IMG/VR virus record: IMGVR_UViG_3300024999_000219
Span: 1-39,342 of that record
Length of the DNA: 39,342 bases
Reading direction: 5' to 3' (one strand)
From: a virus
The notes under the pieces were generated by a model. The model was not told the origin of the DNA and made no database searches. It saw nothing but the letters and a program-made list of their open reading frames with translations. The stretch's first letter is position 1, and each line of letters opens with the position of its first letter. Shown one piece after another: positions 1-7,128 of the stretch. The position numbers were made by a program, and so were the translations under genes.

Positions 1-326
1 CCTTCCTTAGTTGTTACATAAAATCGTTTCCACCATGTTTTAAATTTGCCTTTTGCAGTCCATGTCTTATGATTGTTAATGCCAAATTCCTTAATATCTG
101 ATATGTTAACTATTATTTCATCTTCATAAAGTCTTTCACGTATAGTTATAGTGTCATTCATAGAATTGTCTCTCCATAGTTTAATTGCTATGTCAATTTG
201 AGTAACTGTTGGTTCATTATCAAACTTTGCAATTTCTCTGATACTGCATTTTAATATGTATTTCCCATAATCCAGTGAATCTGTATAGTAACATTGGTCA
301 CAGGTATATAAATTTTTCTTTGCCAT
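1..326 (-). CDS. Hypothetical protein, C-terminus cut by window edge
   Basis: The frame is open from an ATG at 326-324 to the left edge, so 108 codons are visible and the stop lies outside. A good ribosome site (GGGAGGT) sits 7 bases before the ATG. The N-terminus has a C-x2-C pair (residues 9 and 12) and another Cys near residue 25, which could bind a metal. The rest is mixed charged sequence with several Trp residues. There is no family I recognise. It reads in the same direction as all genes of the left arm. Confidence 0.7.
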   Translation of the reverse strand, partial: MAKKNLYTCDQCYYTDSLDYGKYILKCSIREIAKFDNEPTVTQIDIAIKLWRDNSMNDTITIRERLYEDEIIVNISDIKEFGINNHKTWTAKGKFKTWWKRFYVTTKE

Positions 327-407
327 TGTATTACCTCCCTCATACTCGCTCATGCTTCCATTTACTAAGTTTTTCAAGCCTAAGATCGTTATGAAATCCA
401 TGTTTGG

Positions 408-761
408 TTATAAGTCATCAAACATTGTTTTCTTTCTAACTACACCATTAATTAAATTTTTCAGTCTCCGCAATTCAATAACTGTACTAACACCAATTTC
501 TTTGTCAACTTCTGCAAGAGATCGTACAAATTTACCATAAGTATATTTAGTAGCACAGAATTCAAATTTCAACCCCATATCAAGTAATTTTCTTGCTTCT
601 TCCTCGGCGTTTTTCAGTGTAATATTTTTAACCCAAACTCTTGTAATACCGTTAGTTTGATAAATAAATCCATCTTGCTTAAGATTTTCTTTAACAATAA
701 AAGTTTTAATTTTACCATCTTTTGCTTCTATTGCTAAACTAACTTCAGTATTTAATTTCAT
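408..761 (-). CDS. Hypothetical protein, 117 aa
   Basis: The ATG at 761 follows AGGGAGGTTGACAATAA, a strong ribosome site. The protein starts with a beta-rich stretch (residues 1-50) and continues with a charged helical region containing a run of Leu, Arg and Lys. No catalytic motif or membrane segment is visible. It is probably cytosolic. I cannot assign a function; the reading frame and ribosome site are convincing. Confidence 0.7.
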   Translation of the reverse strand: MKLNTEVSLAIEAKDGKIKTFIVKENLKQDGFIYQTNGITRVWVKNITLKNAEEEARKLLDMGLKFEFCATKYTYGKFVRSLAEVDKEIGVSTVIELRRLKNLINGVVRKKTMFDDL

Positions 762-857
762 TTATTGTCAACCTCCCTTAATTATTATGCTCTCTATACT
801 ATCTTACTTGCCGTTTAAAAACTTCTATTGTAAGATAGGTACAAAACATATTAATTA

Positions 858-1103
858 TTACTTTACATACAATCCAGGATTAGCCACAAATAATAGTTTA
901 ACTACATTTTTAAATCTGTTATGTGATTCCGTTAACACTTCTTCTTCTAAATGTCTAATAGAAACATAATTTTCTTCATGTGCAATGAATATTTTTCTCA
1001 GTAATCCTTTCTGGTTTAATGCACCTGTATTCTTCCATTCATAAATTTCATTGCACATAATAATTAAGTCATTATCGGAAATGTTTTTTATTAATTTATT
1101 CAT
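858..1103 (-). CDS. Hypothetical protein, 81 aa
   Basis: The ATG at 1103 follows an AGGAGGA site at ideal distance. The protein looks entirely helical, with two acidic clusters around residues 40-60, and has no signal peptide or membrane helix. Its length and helical character would fit a small phage or plasmid accessory protein, but no family is recognisable. Confidence 0.65.
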   Translation of the reverse strand: MNKLIKNISDNDLIIMCNEIYEWKNTGALNQKGLLRKIFIAHEENYVSIRHLEEEVLTESHNRFKNVVKLLFVANPGLYVK

Positions 1104-1124
1104 AATTATGTCCTCCTATTTATT

Positions 1125-1220
1125 TTACTCAGCAGTTATATCATCCCAATCATGCTCTAAAAGATTTCTATATGCTTCATTACAGTCATATACATTTATG
1201 TTATTATTTATAATGTTTGG
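1125..1220 (-). pseudogene. Possible C-terminal gene remnant without start codon
   Basis: Between an in-frame TGA (1223-1221) and a TAA (1127-1125) lie 31 codons whose translation ends with an acidic tail (EHDWDDITAE) that looks protein-like. There is no ATG, GTG or TTG in frame and no ribosome site. It sits just upstream of the 81-aa gene at 1103. It may be a decayed gene end or chance; a sequencing error that hides the start is also possible. Confidence 0.2.
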
Positions 1221-1299
1221 TCATATGCTGACTGTTATAGGGTTATATGGAATATTATAAACATAAGTCAATTGTCAATATATGGGTGCTGTTATAGAC

Positions 1300-1638
1300 T
1301 CATACAACTTTCTTAAATACTTTACTTCTTCTCTCTGCATCAGAATAATAAAACCCGCTCATATAATTTAATGGTGTTCTCATTGTTATATGTGTCTCTC
1401 TTCCAAATCTTTCTACTATTTGAATCTCTGGTAAATCCTTAATACTGCTATGCAATTGTTCCCACTGTATCTTTAATTTGTTATATTCTTCCTGATATTG
1501 TGGGAATAACTTTCTACCTTCTTCAATAAACATATTAAGATAATTATATTCCAAAAAATTATAAAAATCATGTTCATTCTTAAAATTTGATTTAATCCAT
1601 TTAGTTATGGCAATTTTAGTTTTTAACATTGTATACAC
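1300..1638 (-). CDS. Hypothetical protein, 112 aa
   Basis: The start at 1638 has a ribosome site (TTAAGGAGTG) 7-8 bases upstream. Residues 1-65 are rich in Phe, Tyr and Trp and look helical; the C-terminus is basic. The same 11-mer CTATAACAGCA lies both upstream of this gene (near 1662-1672) and just after its stop (near 1287-1297). No known domain was recognised. Confidence 0.65.
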   Translation of the reverse strand: MYTMLKTKIAITKWIKSNFKNEHDFYNFLEYNYLNMFIEEGRKLFPQYQEEYNKLKIQWEQLHSSIKDLPEIQIVERFGRETHITMRTPLNYMSGFYYSDAERRSKVFKKVV

Positions 1639-1699
1639 TCCTTAAAGTTGGTTTATGCCCTGCTGTTATAGGCTCAAATAACTTTTATACAAGTACATT

Positions 1700-2128
1700 T
1701 TAAAAATATGTCTGAAAACTTCTAAAATACTCCTGTGCTGTTCTTTGCGTTATATTGTATTTTTTACATACTTCTTCAATTGTTAAATTATTGTAATCAT
1801 AGATATATTCTTGCTTCGCTGTCATATCCCATTTTGTTTTAGGTTCTGGTATGCTTAAGTTTGAGATCGGTTGCATGGTTGCTGTTATAGAGATTTTCAG
1901 TAAATCACATATAATTAATACTGTCATAAATTCCGGTTTATAGCTACTACTGTGTTTTCTTAATTGATATATAGTTGAAAGAGGAATCTTTGTTTGTTCA
2001 GCTATTTCCATGATCATTAGCTTTGATTCGTCCATATATGTCTTTAAATTAGCTTTTATAGTGTTCTTGTCGGTGTCCTGATACTGCTTATATATCCGTA
2101 TAAATTCCTTTTGCTGCTGTAAATCCAT
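1700..2128 (-). CDS. DNA-binding protein with two helix-turn-helix segments
   Basis: 142 aa, ATG at 2128 behind AGAGGAG. Residues 35-80 read as an XRE-like helix-turn-helix (IMEIAEQTKIPLSTIYQL followed by a long helix). Residues 110-142 form a second helix-turn-helix (LTIEEVCKKYNITQRTAQEY) of the type seen in small terminase-like and transposase-like DNA binders. A linker with Pro residues joins the two. It is the only clear regulator-type gene in the first 10 kb, so it could control the neighbouring short genes. The dual-HTH layout is seen directly; the target is unknown. Confidence 0.7.
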   Translation of the reverse strand: MDLQQQKEFIRIYKQYQDTDKNTIKANLKTYMDESKLMIMEIAEQTKIPLSTIYQLRKHSSSYKPEFMTVLIICDLLKISITATMQPISNLSIPEPKTKWDMTAKQEYIYDYNNLTIEEVCKKYNITQRTAQEYFRSFQTYF

Positions 2129-2412
2129 TGTATGAATACTCCTCTCTATTTAATGTTTTATTGATGTTTTTATTGTATTTTTAATGGTATATGTATTTAT
2201 AATTTTATATGCCATTGTAGCTTGCTAAGATTGGTTTTAAGAAGGGTTAATCTATTATGTATAGTATTTTTAACCTTTTATTGATATGTGGTCTTAAATA
2301 GCTTTATAGAGCGACATTCTTATTATCTGAGACAATAGACAAATAATAAACCACTAACAGTATTATTAAAATACTTGTTAATGGCTCATAGGCTCTAAGG
2401 TTTATTTAATTG
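2129..2412. other. Gene-free spacer, AT-rich
   Basis: No open frame with a ribosome site is visible on either strand. It contains a GGTTAA...TTAACC inverted repeat around 2238-2275, but no clear promoter beyond AT-rich matches. It separates the two-HTH gene from the zinc-finger peptide gene. Confidence 0.4.
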
Positions 2413-2544
2413 TTAGTTTATGATTATTTCCTTCTTACATTTCTTGCAATAGACTATTATGTTTTTGGTTACGGCTCCCGGTAAGAGTTTAAAAAGTTTC
2501 TGATGACAGTGTGGACATAAAAACCAAGTAAACATGTTAATCAT
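2413..2544 (-). CDS. Small zinc-finger peptide, Com/cysteine-rich KTR-like, 43 aa
   Basis: The ATG at 2544 overlaps the TGA of the upstream 78-aa gene in an ATGA arrangement, so translation is probably coupled. A GGGAG site lies about 9 bases before it. The peptide has the pattern WFLCPHCHQKL, about 20 residues, then YCKKCKKEI, a four-cysteine zinc ribbon. This matches the general layout of Com (phage Mu translational regulator) and cysteine-rich KTR proteins, which are small nucleic-acid binders. The family link is from motif memory only; the CxxC...CxxC pattern is seen directly. Confidence 0.65.
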   Translation of the reverse strand: MINMFTWFLCPHCHQKLFKLLPGAVTKNIIVYCKKCKKEIIIN

Positions 2545-2777
2545 CTTACTATTTCTCCCACTGAATAAATCATTGCCTCCTCTATAGTATCAAATGATTC
2601 TGTTTTTCCTGTCATATGTCCAGGCATTTTACTAGGGTTATCAAGTTTCCAACCTACAAAATATTGTTGCTTTACTCCTCTGCAATGGTCTTCTATGATG
2701 CCGATTGTCTTACCGTTTTCATTATAAATATGGTATGTGTCAAAATAAGCATTTCCTCTATTAAAACTTAATTTCAT
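2541..2777 (-). CDS. Hypothetical protein, 78 aa
   Basis: I take the ATG at 2777, which follows AAAAGGAGTGTTTTTA; a GTG three codons upstream overlaps that ribosome site. The protein looks beta-rich (MKLSFNRGNAYFDTYHIY, then a Gly- and Trp-containing core), like a small single-domain fold. Its TGA overlaps the start of the downstream zinc-finger peptide gene, so the two form a two-gene unit. Function unknown. Confidence 0.65.
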   Translation of the reverse strand: MKLSFNRGNAYFDTYHIYNENGKTIGIIEDHCRGVKQQYFVGWKLDNPSKMPGHMTGKTESFDTIEEAMIYSVGEIVR

Positions 2778-2842
2778 TAAAAACACTCCTTTTAATTATA
2801 TGTATTATTCCCTAACTTTGCATTTAACGGACTTGTTGCCGT

Positions 2843-2896
2843 CTAACCTTATTATGGTTAGGTTGCATTAAGGAAAAAGGGGATTTTAACCCCCTT
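2843..2896 (-). terminator. Terminator after the acidic 212-aa gene, plus second hairpin
   Basis: Read on the minus strand, AAGGGG-loop-CCCCTT followed by TTTCC (2896-2877) begins right at the stop of the 2898-3536 gene. A second short hairpin, CTAACC-loop-GGTTAG (2861-2843), follows and may belong to the leader of the next gene. Confidence 0.7.
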
Positions 2897-2897
2897 A

Positions 2898-3536
2898 TTA
2901 ACTTTCTAATTCTTGGATTTTTTCTTCAATTTCTTTTTTTTGTTTTTCCAGTTTTTCGAGTCTTACCTTATATTCTTCATCGTCAATTTCTTCATCATTA
3001 ACCTGATCTTCAAGTTCTGAAATTTCATTTTCAATTTCTTCTATTTCCTCTTGAAATTCTTCTATTTTTTCTTCTTTTATTTCTTCAATCAAAGTATTTA
3101 CTGCCTCTTCTATATTGTCAAAAGTATTATTATTGTCAATGTCGGATAATACTTCTTCTAATTTATCCTCGTCAATTTCAATTTCTGAATATTTATCATT
3201 AATATAATCCACTGCATAATTAAATACCATTTCTTGTAAATTGTTATATAATTGTTGTGTATTGTATTCATACCATGCCATTTGTAGATTTTTAATTAAA
3301 TCGTTACTACCTTCCATTAAACCTTGACTTGATGCTTCTTCATAAGCACCGCTGCTATAAAGATTCCAACATTCTTCGCAAATTGTAGCATTATAAATAC
3401 TTACATGTCTATCTGCTATTTCCGAAATTGCATCACAAATATAAGTTGAGCCTGAATAGTCTATAAAACTTGCCAATACATCTTCATCATTTTGACTTAA
3501 ATTATCATCAACAGAATAATCTTTTTTATCTAGCAT
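2898..3536 (-). CDS. Acidic protein with C-terminal coiled coil, 212 aa
   Basis: I choose the ATG at 3536 with the site AAGGAGTTG; a TTG three codons earlier overlaps it. Residues 1-110 are mixed and contain Cys residues in ATICEECWNLY. From about residue 130 to the end the sequence is almost pure Glu, Lys, Ile and Leu with heptad spacing, which is a long coiled coil. The strong negative charge could mimic DNA, or serve as a scaffold. It stands alone between hairpins. No family recognised. Confidence 0.7.
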   Translation of the reverse strand: MLDKKDYSVDDNLSQNDEDVLASFIDYSGSTYICDAISEIADRHVSIYNATICEECWNLYSSGAYEEASSQGLMEGSNDLIKNLQMAWYEYNTQQLYNNLQEMVFNYAVDYINDKYSEIEIDEDKLEEVLSDIDNNNTFDNIEEAVNTLIEEIKEEKIEEFQEEIEEIENEISELEDQVNDEEIDDEEYKVRLEKLEKQKKEIEEKIQELES

Positions 3537-3605
3537 TAAAAACAACTCCTTATTTATATATTTTTTAGTCTGCCATCATCAGAGCAGGTAGACAATTCCC
3601 TGCTG

Positions 3606-3624
3606 ACTAGGGAAATTCCCTAGT
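3606..3624 (-). terminator. Perfect palindrome ACTAGGGAA-A-TTCCCTAGT
   Basis: Nine-base arms with a one-base centre lie just downstream of the 137-aa gene on the minus strand. There is no U-tract, so it is either a weak terminator or a protein-binding palindrome. Confidence 0.4.
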
Positions 3625-3631
3625 TTCGGCC

Positions 3632-4045
3632 TTAATTGGTTCTATAAATAAAATATTGGCCTTCTTCGTTTTCTTCTCCGTCATATCTTGATATGAAGTG
3701 ACCCCTGCCATCTGTTTCAATTGCATCATCTACAAATTCGTCTAAATCTGTTATAATTGCTTTTACTATCTCATTTGCATCCTCACATAATTCCTGCTGC
3801 ATTTTCTTAAAGGATTTTTCTACTCTTTCGTTTCCTTCGATATTACTATGTTGCAGAATAAAATCAGTATTAAACGCCCACAAACTTTCTAAAATATCCT
3901 CTTTTGCCTTATCGTCTGCCTCTTCCTCTGTTAAGACTAAATATTCCTGATTACCATATTCAAAATAATATTTACCAGGAGAAGTTTGTTTTAACTCTTC
4001 AATTTCACATTCTAGGAAATTTGCTAAAGTTTCAATTTTATTCAT
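3632..4045 (-). CDS. Acidic hypothetical protein, 137 aa
   Basis: The ATG at 4045 follows AAAGGAGATTGATAAA. The protein is strongly acidic (EEEADDKAKEDILE, then ADEIVKAIITDLDEF-like helices) and ends with a short aromatic and Gly-rich tail. It resembles the 212-aa neighbour in charge, but not in coiled-coil content. No motif is recognised. A small cytosolic DNA mimic or inhibitor is possible, but this rests only on charge. Confidence 0.65.
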   Translation of the reverse strand: MNKIETLANFLECEIEELKQTSPGKYYFEYGNQEYLVLTEEEADDKAKEDILESLWAFNTDFILQHSNIEGNERVEKSFKKMQQELCEDANEIVKAIITDLDEFVDDAIETDGRGHFISRYDGEENEEGQYFIYRTN

Positions 4046-4283
4046 TTTATCAATCTCCTTTAAATTTATTATGTATTTTACTTGCTGTTTGCTTCCCTCT
4101 TGACACTTCTTATTATATATGATCCCCGTTAGTATGTCAATAACAAATCATAAGCTTTTTATGGATTTTTTGATTATTTTTATTTTATCATTTTTTAAAG
4201 TGCCAGGGTTCGCTTAATTCTAATTCATGATCAATTTTTCCTTTGGATCTAATTTTGAAAAAGTAAAACCTAAACAAAAATAA

Positions 4284-4305
4284 AATCTACTAATTAAAGT
4301 AGATT
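4284..4305 (-). terminator. Terminator overlapping the stop of the 165-aa gene
   Basis: AATCTACT-TTAATT-AGTAGATT followed by TTATTTTTG on the minus strand. The 5' arm is the last coding sequence of the upstream gene and its TAG lies inside the hairpin. Confidence 0.75.
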
Positions 4306-4787
4306 CTAACATTATCAATTAATACATCGTAACTATTCCTATTAAATATTTCTTCATATATCCAAAAATCAAAGAAGAATTCTTTTATCTCTGTCAACAT
4401 CATCCCATGCCTACCTACTAAATCAGACATTATTAATAAATTATCTTCTGTATAATCTTTGTTATATTCTTCTAATTGCTCCTCATCCTCTTTAATCTCT
4501 TGCACTGTTTCCGAACAATCAGGATAATATAAACCATTTTTATAAGTATAATCTTCTAGTATGTCACTACAACTATATACTGTTAATATCAATTCATTGG
4601 TTAATTTTTCGTAAAGGTTTAAGGTTATATCTTTTTCTGATTCCTCAATTAGTTTAAGATAAGCAAGGGAAGAATTTACTTTTAATTCATAATTCATAAA
4701 TGCAATAAACCAATCACGAATATCTGAAAAATATTGGATATTTACACCAGTTGAGGAAGGTGTTATTAACTTATATTGTATTGCCAT
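4290..4787 (-). CDS. Hypothetical protein, 165 aa
   Basis: ATG at 4787 behind AAAGGAGGTCACATA. Residues 1-50 look beta/alpha with many aromatics; residues 95-125 are acidic (EIKEDEEQLEEYNKDYTED); the C-terminus is aromatic-rich. There is no signal peptide. A clear promoter (4835-4863) drives it and a terminator overlaps its end, so it is a single-gene unit. Function unknown. Confidence 0.7.
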   Translation of the reverse strand: MAIQYKLITPSSTGVNIQYFSDIRDWFIAFMNYELKVNSSLAYLKLIEESEKDITLNLYEKLTNELILTVYSCSDILEDYTYKNGLYYPDCSETVQEIKEDEEQLEEYNKDYTEDNLLIMSDLVGRHGMMLTEIKEFFFDFWIYEEIFNRNSYDVLIDNVRIYFN

Positions 4788-4834
4788 TATGTGACCTCCT
4801 TTTAAGTTAATTTATTATGTATTGCTTAATACCT

Positions 4835-4863
4835 ATTATAATATAAATATAATAATATTGCAA
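4835..4863 (-). promoter_or_regulatory. Promoter of the 165-aa gene, TTGCAA-17-TATAAT
   Basis: On the minus strand TTGCAA (4863-4858) is followed after 17 bases by TATAAT (4840-4835), then 48 bases to the ATG. It directly follows the terminator of the upstream gene. Confidence 0.7.
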
Positions 4864-4881
4864 TAGTTTAGACAAAAATAA

Positions 4882-4905
4882 AACAGGAGTTTTTAGACTC
4901 CCGTT
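4882..4905 (-). terminator. Terminator of the 102-aa gene
   Basis: Minus-strand AACGGGAGT-loop-ACTCCTGTT followed by TTATTTTTGTC; one mismatch in a nine-base stem. Confidence 0.75.
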
Positions 4906-4916
4906 AATATGTATAT

Positions 4917-5225
4917 CTATTTATTATTCCTTTGTTCTGCATCCCTCTCGGCCTCTTCCATACCTCCCCAACTACTAAAAGCATGACCTGTTTTAAAATC
5001 AGTATGGAATACACAATATAATTCTGTTTCCTCGTCATAGTCTGCAAAGTATTCGCCTATTTTTCTTTGGTGTTCTTCTAATTTCCCCTTATATATTTTT
5101 AATATTTCTTCATATTCTTTCTTCGCTCTGTTTCTATACTTACCATATGCCATAACGCTAAGATTTTTAAATGATTGTTCTTTTATTTCCTTCAATTCTT
5201 CAAGTGATAAGATATTATAATTCAT
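4917..5225 (-). CDS. Hypothetical charged protein, 102 aa
   Basis: I start at the ATG at 5225 (MNYNILS), because the ribosome site GGGAGCC lies 6 bases before it and would be swallowed by the longer frame. Residues 8-65 are a highly charged helix (KKEYEEILKIYKGKLEEHQ); the C-terminus carries CVFHTDFKTGHAF and SSWGG. It may share a transcript with the 37-aa gene upstream, from which it is 25 bases away. No known family. Confidence 0.7.
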   Translation of the reverse strand: MNYNILSLEELKEIKEQSFKNLSVMAYGKYRNRAKKEYEEILKIYKGKLEEHQRKIGEYFADYDEETELYCVFHTDFKTGHAFSSWGGMEEAERDAEQRNNK

Positions 5226-5250
5226 TGTATCGGCTCCCTTCAATACGTAT

Positions 5251-5364
5251 TTAATTAAATATAATTATAATACTATTTTGTTGTCGTTTCCTTTCGGCTG
5301 CTTGTTGCTTATCCTTTTTCTTAGATTCCCTTTCCCACTGCTTAACGATTTTAGTATATGACAT
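5251..5364 (-). CDS. Lys/Gln-rich small protein, 37 aa
   Basis: The frame MSYTKIVKQWERESKKKD... ends at TAA 5253-5251 and starts at the ATG at 5364 behind AAAGGAGCGAATGAA. A second ATG five bases upstream opens a less protein-like frame. A TTTACT-17-TATAAT promoter lies at 5427-5399. The peptide is a basic amphipathic helix with a short Ile-rich tail, and could bind nucleic acid or membrane. Confidence 0.5.
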   Translation of the reverse strand: MSYTKIVKQWERESKKKDKQQAAERKRQQNSIIIIFN

Positions 5365-5456
5365 TTCATTCGCTCCTTTCAATTATATTTATTAATTTAT
5401 TATACACAATGTTAATATAAAAGTAAAGTTTTATTTCATGTTTGGGCAAAAAGAAA

Positions 5457-5474
5457 AAGGCCATTAGTGGCCTT
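5457..5474 (-). terminator. Terminator of the 47-aa gene
   Basis: AAGGCC-ACTAAT-GGCCTT followed by TTTCTTTTTG on the minus strand; the gene's TAA is the first base triplet of the hairpin region. Confidence 0.8.
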
Positions 5475-5616
5475 ATTGATATTTTAGTATGTCTATTATT
5501 ATATCATTTTTATTATTATATTGTGTACTTAAAAAATATCCTTTTAATTCTAAAAGAATACCTTGTAGCTCCTGATATTCTTTCCATTGTAATTCATCTT
5601 TTGTAAATTTTTTCAT
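5473..5616 (-). CDS. Hypothetical protein, 47 aa
   Basis: I use the internal ATG at 5616, because AAAGGAGTGGAGCGA lies immediately before it and the promoter at 5654-5682 leaves no room for the longer 69-codon frame. The peptide is helical and charged (MKKFTKDELQWKEYQELQG). Terminator and promoter make it a single-gene unit. Function unknown. Confidence 0.6.
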   Translation of the reverse strand: MKKFTKDELQWKEYQELQGILLELKGYFLSTQYNNKNDIIIDILKYQ

Positions 5617-5653
5617 TCGCTCCACTCCTTTAAGTGTTATGTTATTAATTAAT

Positions 5654-5682
5654 AGTATACAGAATGTTATTATAAATGTCAA
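5654..5682 (-). promoter_or_regulatory. Consensus promoter, TTGACA-17-TATACT
   Basis: TTGACA (5682-5677) and TATACT (5659-5654) on the minus strand with a 17-base spacer; it drives the 47-aa gene. Confidence 0.75.
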
Positions 5683-5710
5683 GTATATTCCTTACTTTAA
5701 TAGACAAAAA

Positions 5711-5727
5711 AGAGGCTTAACGCCTCT
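5711..5727 (-). terminator. Terminator of the 108-aa gene
   Basis: AGAGGC-GTTAA-GCCTCT followed by TTTTTTGTC on the minus strand, overlapping the gene's stop codon region. Confidence 0.8.
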
Positions 5728-6052
5728 ATTCTTCAACTTTCTCAATTAAACTTAATACCTCAAGATAGCTTTTACAAATTCCTCTTGCATAATCAGAGTC
5801 ATTTTTTTCTTCAAGCCATGATTTAGCTAAATCAGCATTAAATTTAATACTTTTTATCATTTCTTCAATTTTTAATTTTCTGGTATTATTCACCTCATTT
5901 ATTTTAATGATTTCAAAATTTCCATCGTTAAATCTGTCTGATTGTTCTGTCATAATTACTTTAATTGCTTGGGCAGTATTTTCTGCCTCAATTAAAATGC
6001 AATATTCACCACCAAGAATAGTATTTTTAAATCTAACAACGTATTTATTCAT
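5726..6052 (-). CDS. Hypothetical protein, 108 aa
   Basis: ATG at 6052 behind AAAGGAGCGAATAAA. The N-terminal half is beta/alpha (MNKYVVRFKNTILGGEYCIL, then ENTAQAIKVI), a pattern common in small ferredoxin-like phage proteins. The C-terminal half is helical. Promoter at 6089-6117, terminator at its end. No function can be named. Confidence 0.7.
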   Translation of the reverse strand: MNKYVVRFKNTILGGEYCILIEAENTAQAIKVIMTEQSDRFNDGNFEIIKINEVNNTRKLKIEEMIKSIKFNADLAKSWLEEKNDSDYARGICKSYLEVLSLIEKVEE

Positions 6053-6088
6053 TTTATTCGCTCCTTTTATGTATTATTAACTATCTAT

Positions 6089-6117
6089 AGTATACACAAT
6101 CACAATATAATTGTCAA
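6089..6117 (-). promoter_or_regulatory. Consensus promoter, TTGACA-17-TATACT
   Basis: Minus strand TTGACA (6117-6112), spacer ATTATATTGTGATTGTG, TATACT (6094-6089). The spacer resembles those at 5654-5682 and 25575-25603. Confidence 0.75.
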
Positions 6118-6162
6118 GCATAAACTTAAAATAAAATAAAATGAAGTATTGATCTTAAGCCA

Positions 6163-6249
6163 GACAAAATAAATATAAGGCGTTATGTCGGAACCCCTCA
6201 ATCCCAACTGCCTTATATTTAACCCTCATGTTAATGGTGTTTTTGAAAT
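6163..6249 (-). ncRNA. Candidate small RNA with long two-helix stem
   Basis: A promoter (TTGACA-18-TAAAAT, 6285-6256) points into a stretch with no ribosome site. The expected ~85-base RNA contains an 11-bp outer stem (6220-6210 with 6181-6171), then a 7-pair inner stem (GUUGGGA with UUCCGAC, including wobbles), and an eight-base loop UUGAGGGG. The stem is followed by ATTTTGTC. A 24-codon frame runs through it but lacks a Shine-Dalgarno site. I think it is a regulatory RNA; a trans target is unknown. Confidence 0.45.
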
Positions 6250-6255
6250 TATTTT

Positions 6256-6285
6256 ATTTTAACACATTCAAAATATAATTGTCAA
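6256..6285 (-). promoter_or_regulatory. Promoter of the sRNA candidate
   Basis: TTGACA (6285-6280), 18-base spacer, TAAAAT (6261-6256) on the minus strand; the spacer starts ATTATATT, as at 6089-6117. Confidence 0.6.
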
Positions 6286-6315
6286 CTACTACTTATACCA
6301 AATCAAAAATAAAAA

Positions 6316-6334
6316 ACCTGCCATTTAAGCAGGT
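6316..6334 (-). terminator. Terminator containing a stop codon in its loop
   Basis: ACCTGC-TTAAATG-GCAGGT followed by TTTTTATTTTTG on the minus strand. The TAA of the 24-aa frame lies at the loop. Confidence 0.75.
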
Positions 6335-6399
6335 AATAACTTATAGTATTCTAATTCCTTTTTTAATTTATCCTTTAATTCTTTTGCTTTTTTTAGCAT
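6325..6399 (-). CDS. Lys-rich 24-aa peptide
   Basis: The frame MLKKAKELKDKLKKELEYY... ends within a strong terminator, an arrangement shared by confident genes here. The upstream GAGGG is weak and 11 bases away. The peptide would be an amphipathic basic helix. It is either a true micro-gene or the decayed end of a longer one; the terminator argues that something is transcribed. Confidence 0.4.
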   Translation of the reverse strand: MLKKAKELKDKLKKELEYYKLLPA

Positions 6400-6441
6400 C
6401 TGTTAATAACCCTCTGTGATGACTACTAATTAAATTCTCAC

Positions 6442-6750
6442 CTAATCCGAGGCATAATTTCCATTAACTAGAGCAACTTTCCCTTTTCTCTTTGTAGCTA
6501 GCCCGTCAACATCTTTGTTATAGTCTGCTGCCTCTTTGCGTTTTGTTTTAGATTTAGCAGTTAATTCCTTAATCATTAACTTAAGAAATTGTATATATTC
6601 TTTTACGTTAGAAGGTGTAACGTCTGTATCGGTTGTTAAATCCCTGTAATAATTCTGACCGCATATATTTACGGCTATATCATTGTCAAAAATTGATTCT
6701 ACTTTACCAATCCCTACATTTTGTATTTTAACTAAGTCGCCTTTTTTCAT
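6442..6750 (-). CDS. Hypothetical protein with N-terminal beta domain, 102 aa
   Basis: ATG at 6750 behind AAAGGAGATAATGAAGA. Residues 1-45 (MKKGDLVKIQNVGIGKVESI, VNICGQNYYRDL) look like a small SH3-like beta barrel of the kind that opens with a GDLVKI segment. The second half is Lys-rich and helical. A TTGACA-17-TATTCT promoter lies upstream near 6800-6830. It could bind nucleic acid, but that is inference. Confidence 0.65.
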   Translation of the reverse strand: MKKGDLVKIQNVGIGKVESIFDNDIAVNICGQNYYRDLTTDTDVTPSNVKEYIQFLKLMIKELTAKSKTKRKEAADYNKDVDGLATKRKGKVALVNGNYASD

Positions 6751-6851
6751 TCTTCATTATCTCCTTTAATATTTATATTTGTATTGCTTAACTATAGAAT
6801 ATCAAAATAATTGTTATCTGTCAATAGGCAATATATAAATAAGCAAAATAA

Positions 6852-6870
6852 AACCCTCTTAATGAGGGTT
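6852..6870 (-). terminator. Terminator of the 69-aa gene
   Basis: AACCCTC-ATTAA-GAGGGTT then TTATTTTG on the minus strand, overlapping the stop codon. Confidence 0.75.
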
Positions 6871-7078
6871 AATTTGTTGCATACAATGGAATTCCTTTTT
6901 TCTTTCCTCTGTAATATTGTTTCCCTAAAATTGACAACCTACCATATGTTCTGCCATCAGTCAATAAAAGGTATTCACCATGTTTTAAAAATCTAGCCCA
7001 TGTTTCGGGTTTATCTGGTGTTTTAAAATCTCTCAGGACTCTGCCTTTTTCGTTGATAATTTTAAATCTCTGCATCAT
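6869..7078 (-). CDS. Hypothetical basic protein, 69 aa
   Basis: ATG at 7078 after TAGGAGGTTTAACAAT. The sequence is beta-rich and basic with aromatic residues (FKIINEKGRVLRDFKTPDKP, then YLLLTDGRTYGRLSIL). It could be a small nucleic-acid or protein-binding barrel. It follows the 55-aa and 29-aa genes in the same direction. No named family. Confidence 0.65.
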   Translation of the reverse strand: MMQRFKIINEKGRVLRDFKTPDKPETWARFLKHGEYLLLTDGRTYGRLSILGKQYYRGKKKGIPLYATN

Positions 7079-7128
7079 ATTGTTAAACCTCCTAGTATGT
7101 ATTGTTATATTAATATTGTTGCTCTAAT

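Noticed and set aside
1051-1260. 69-codon plus-strand hydrophobic frame
   Set aside because: Antisense to a ribosome-site-supported gene; hydrophobicity follows T-rich strand composition.
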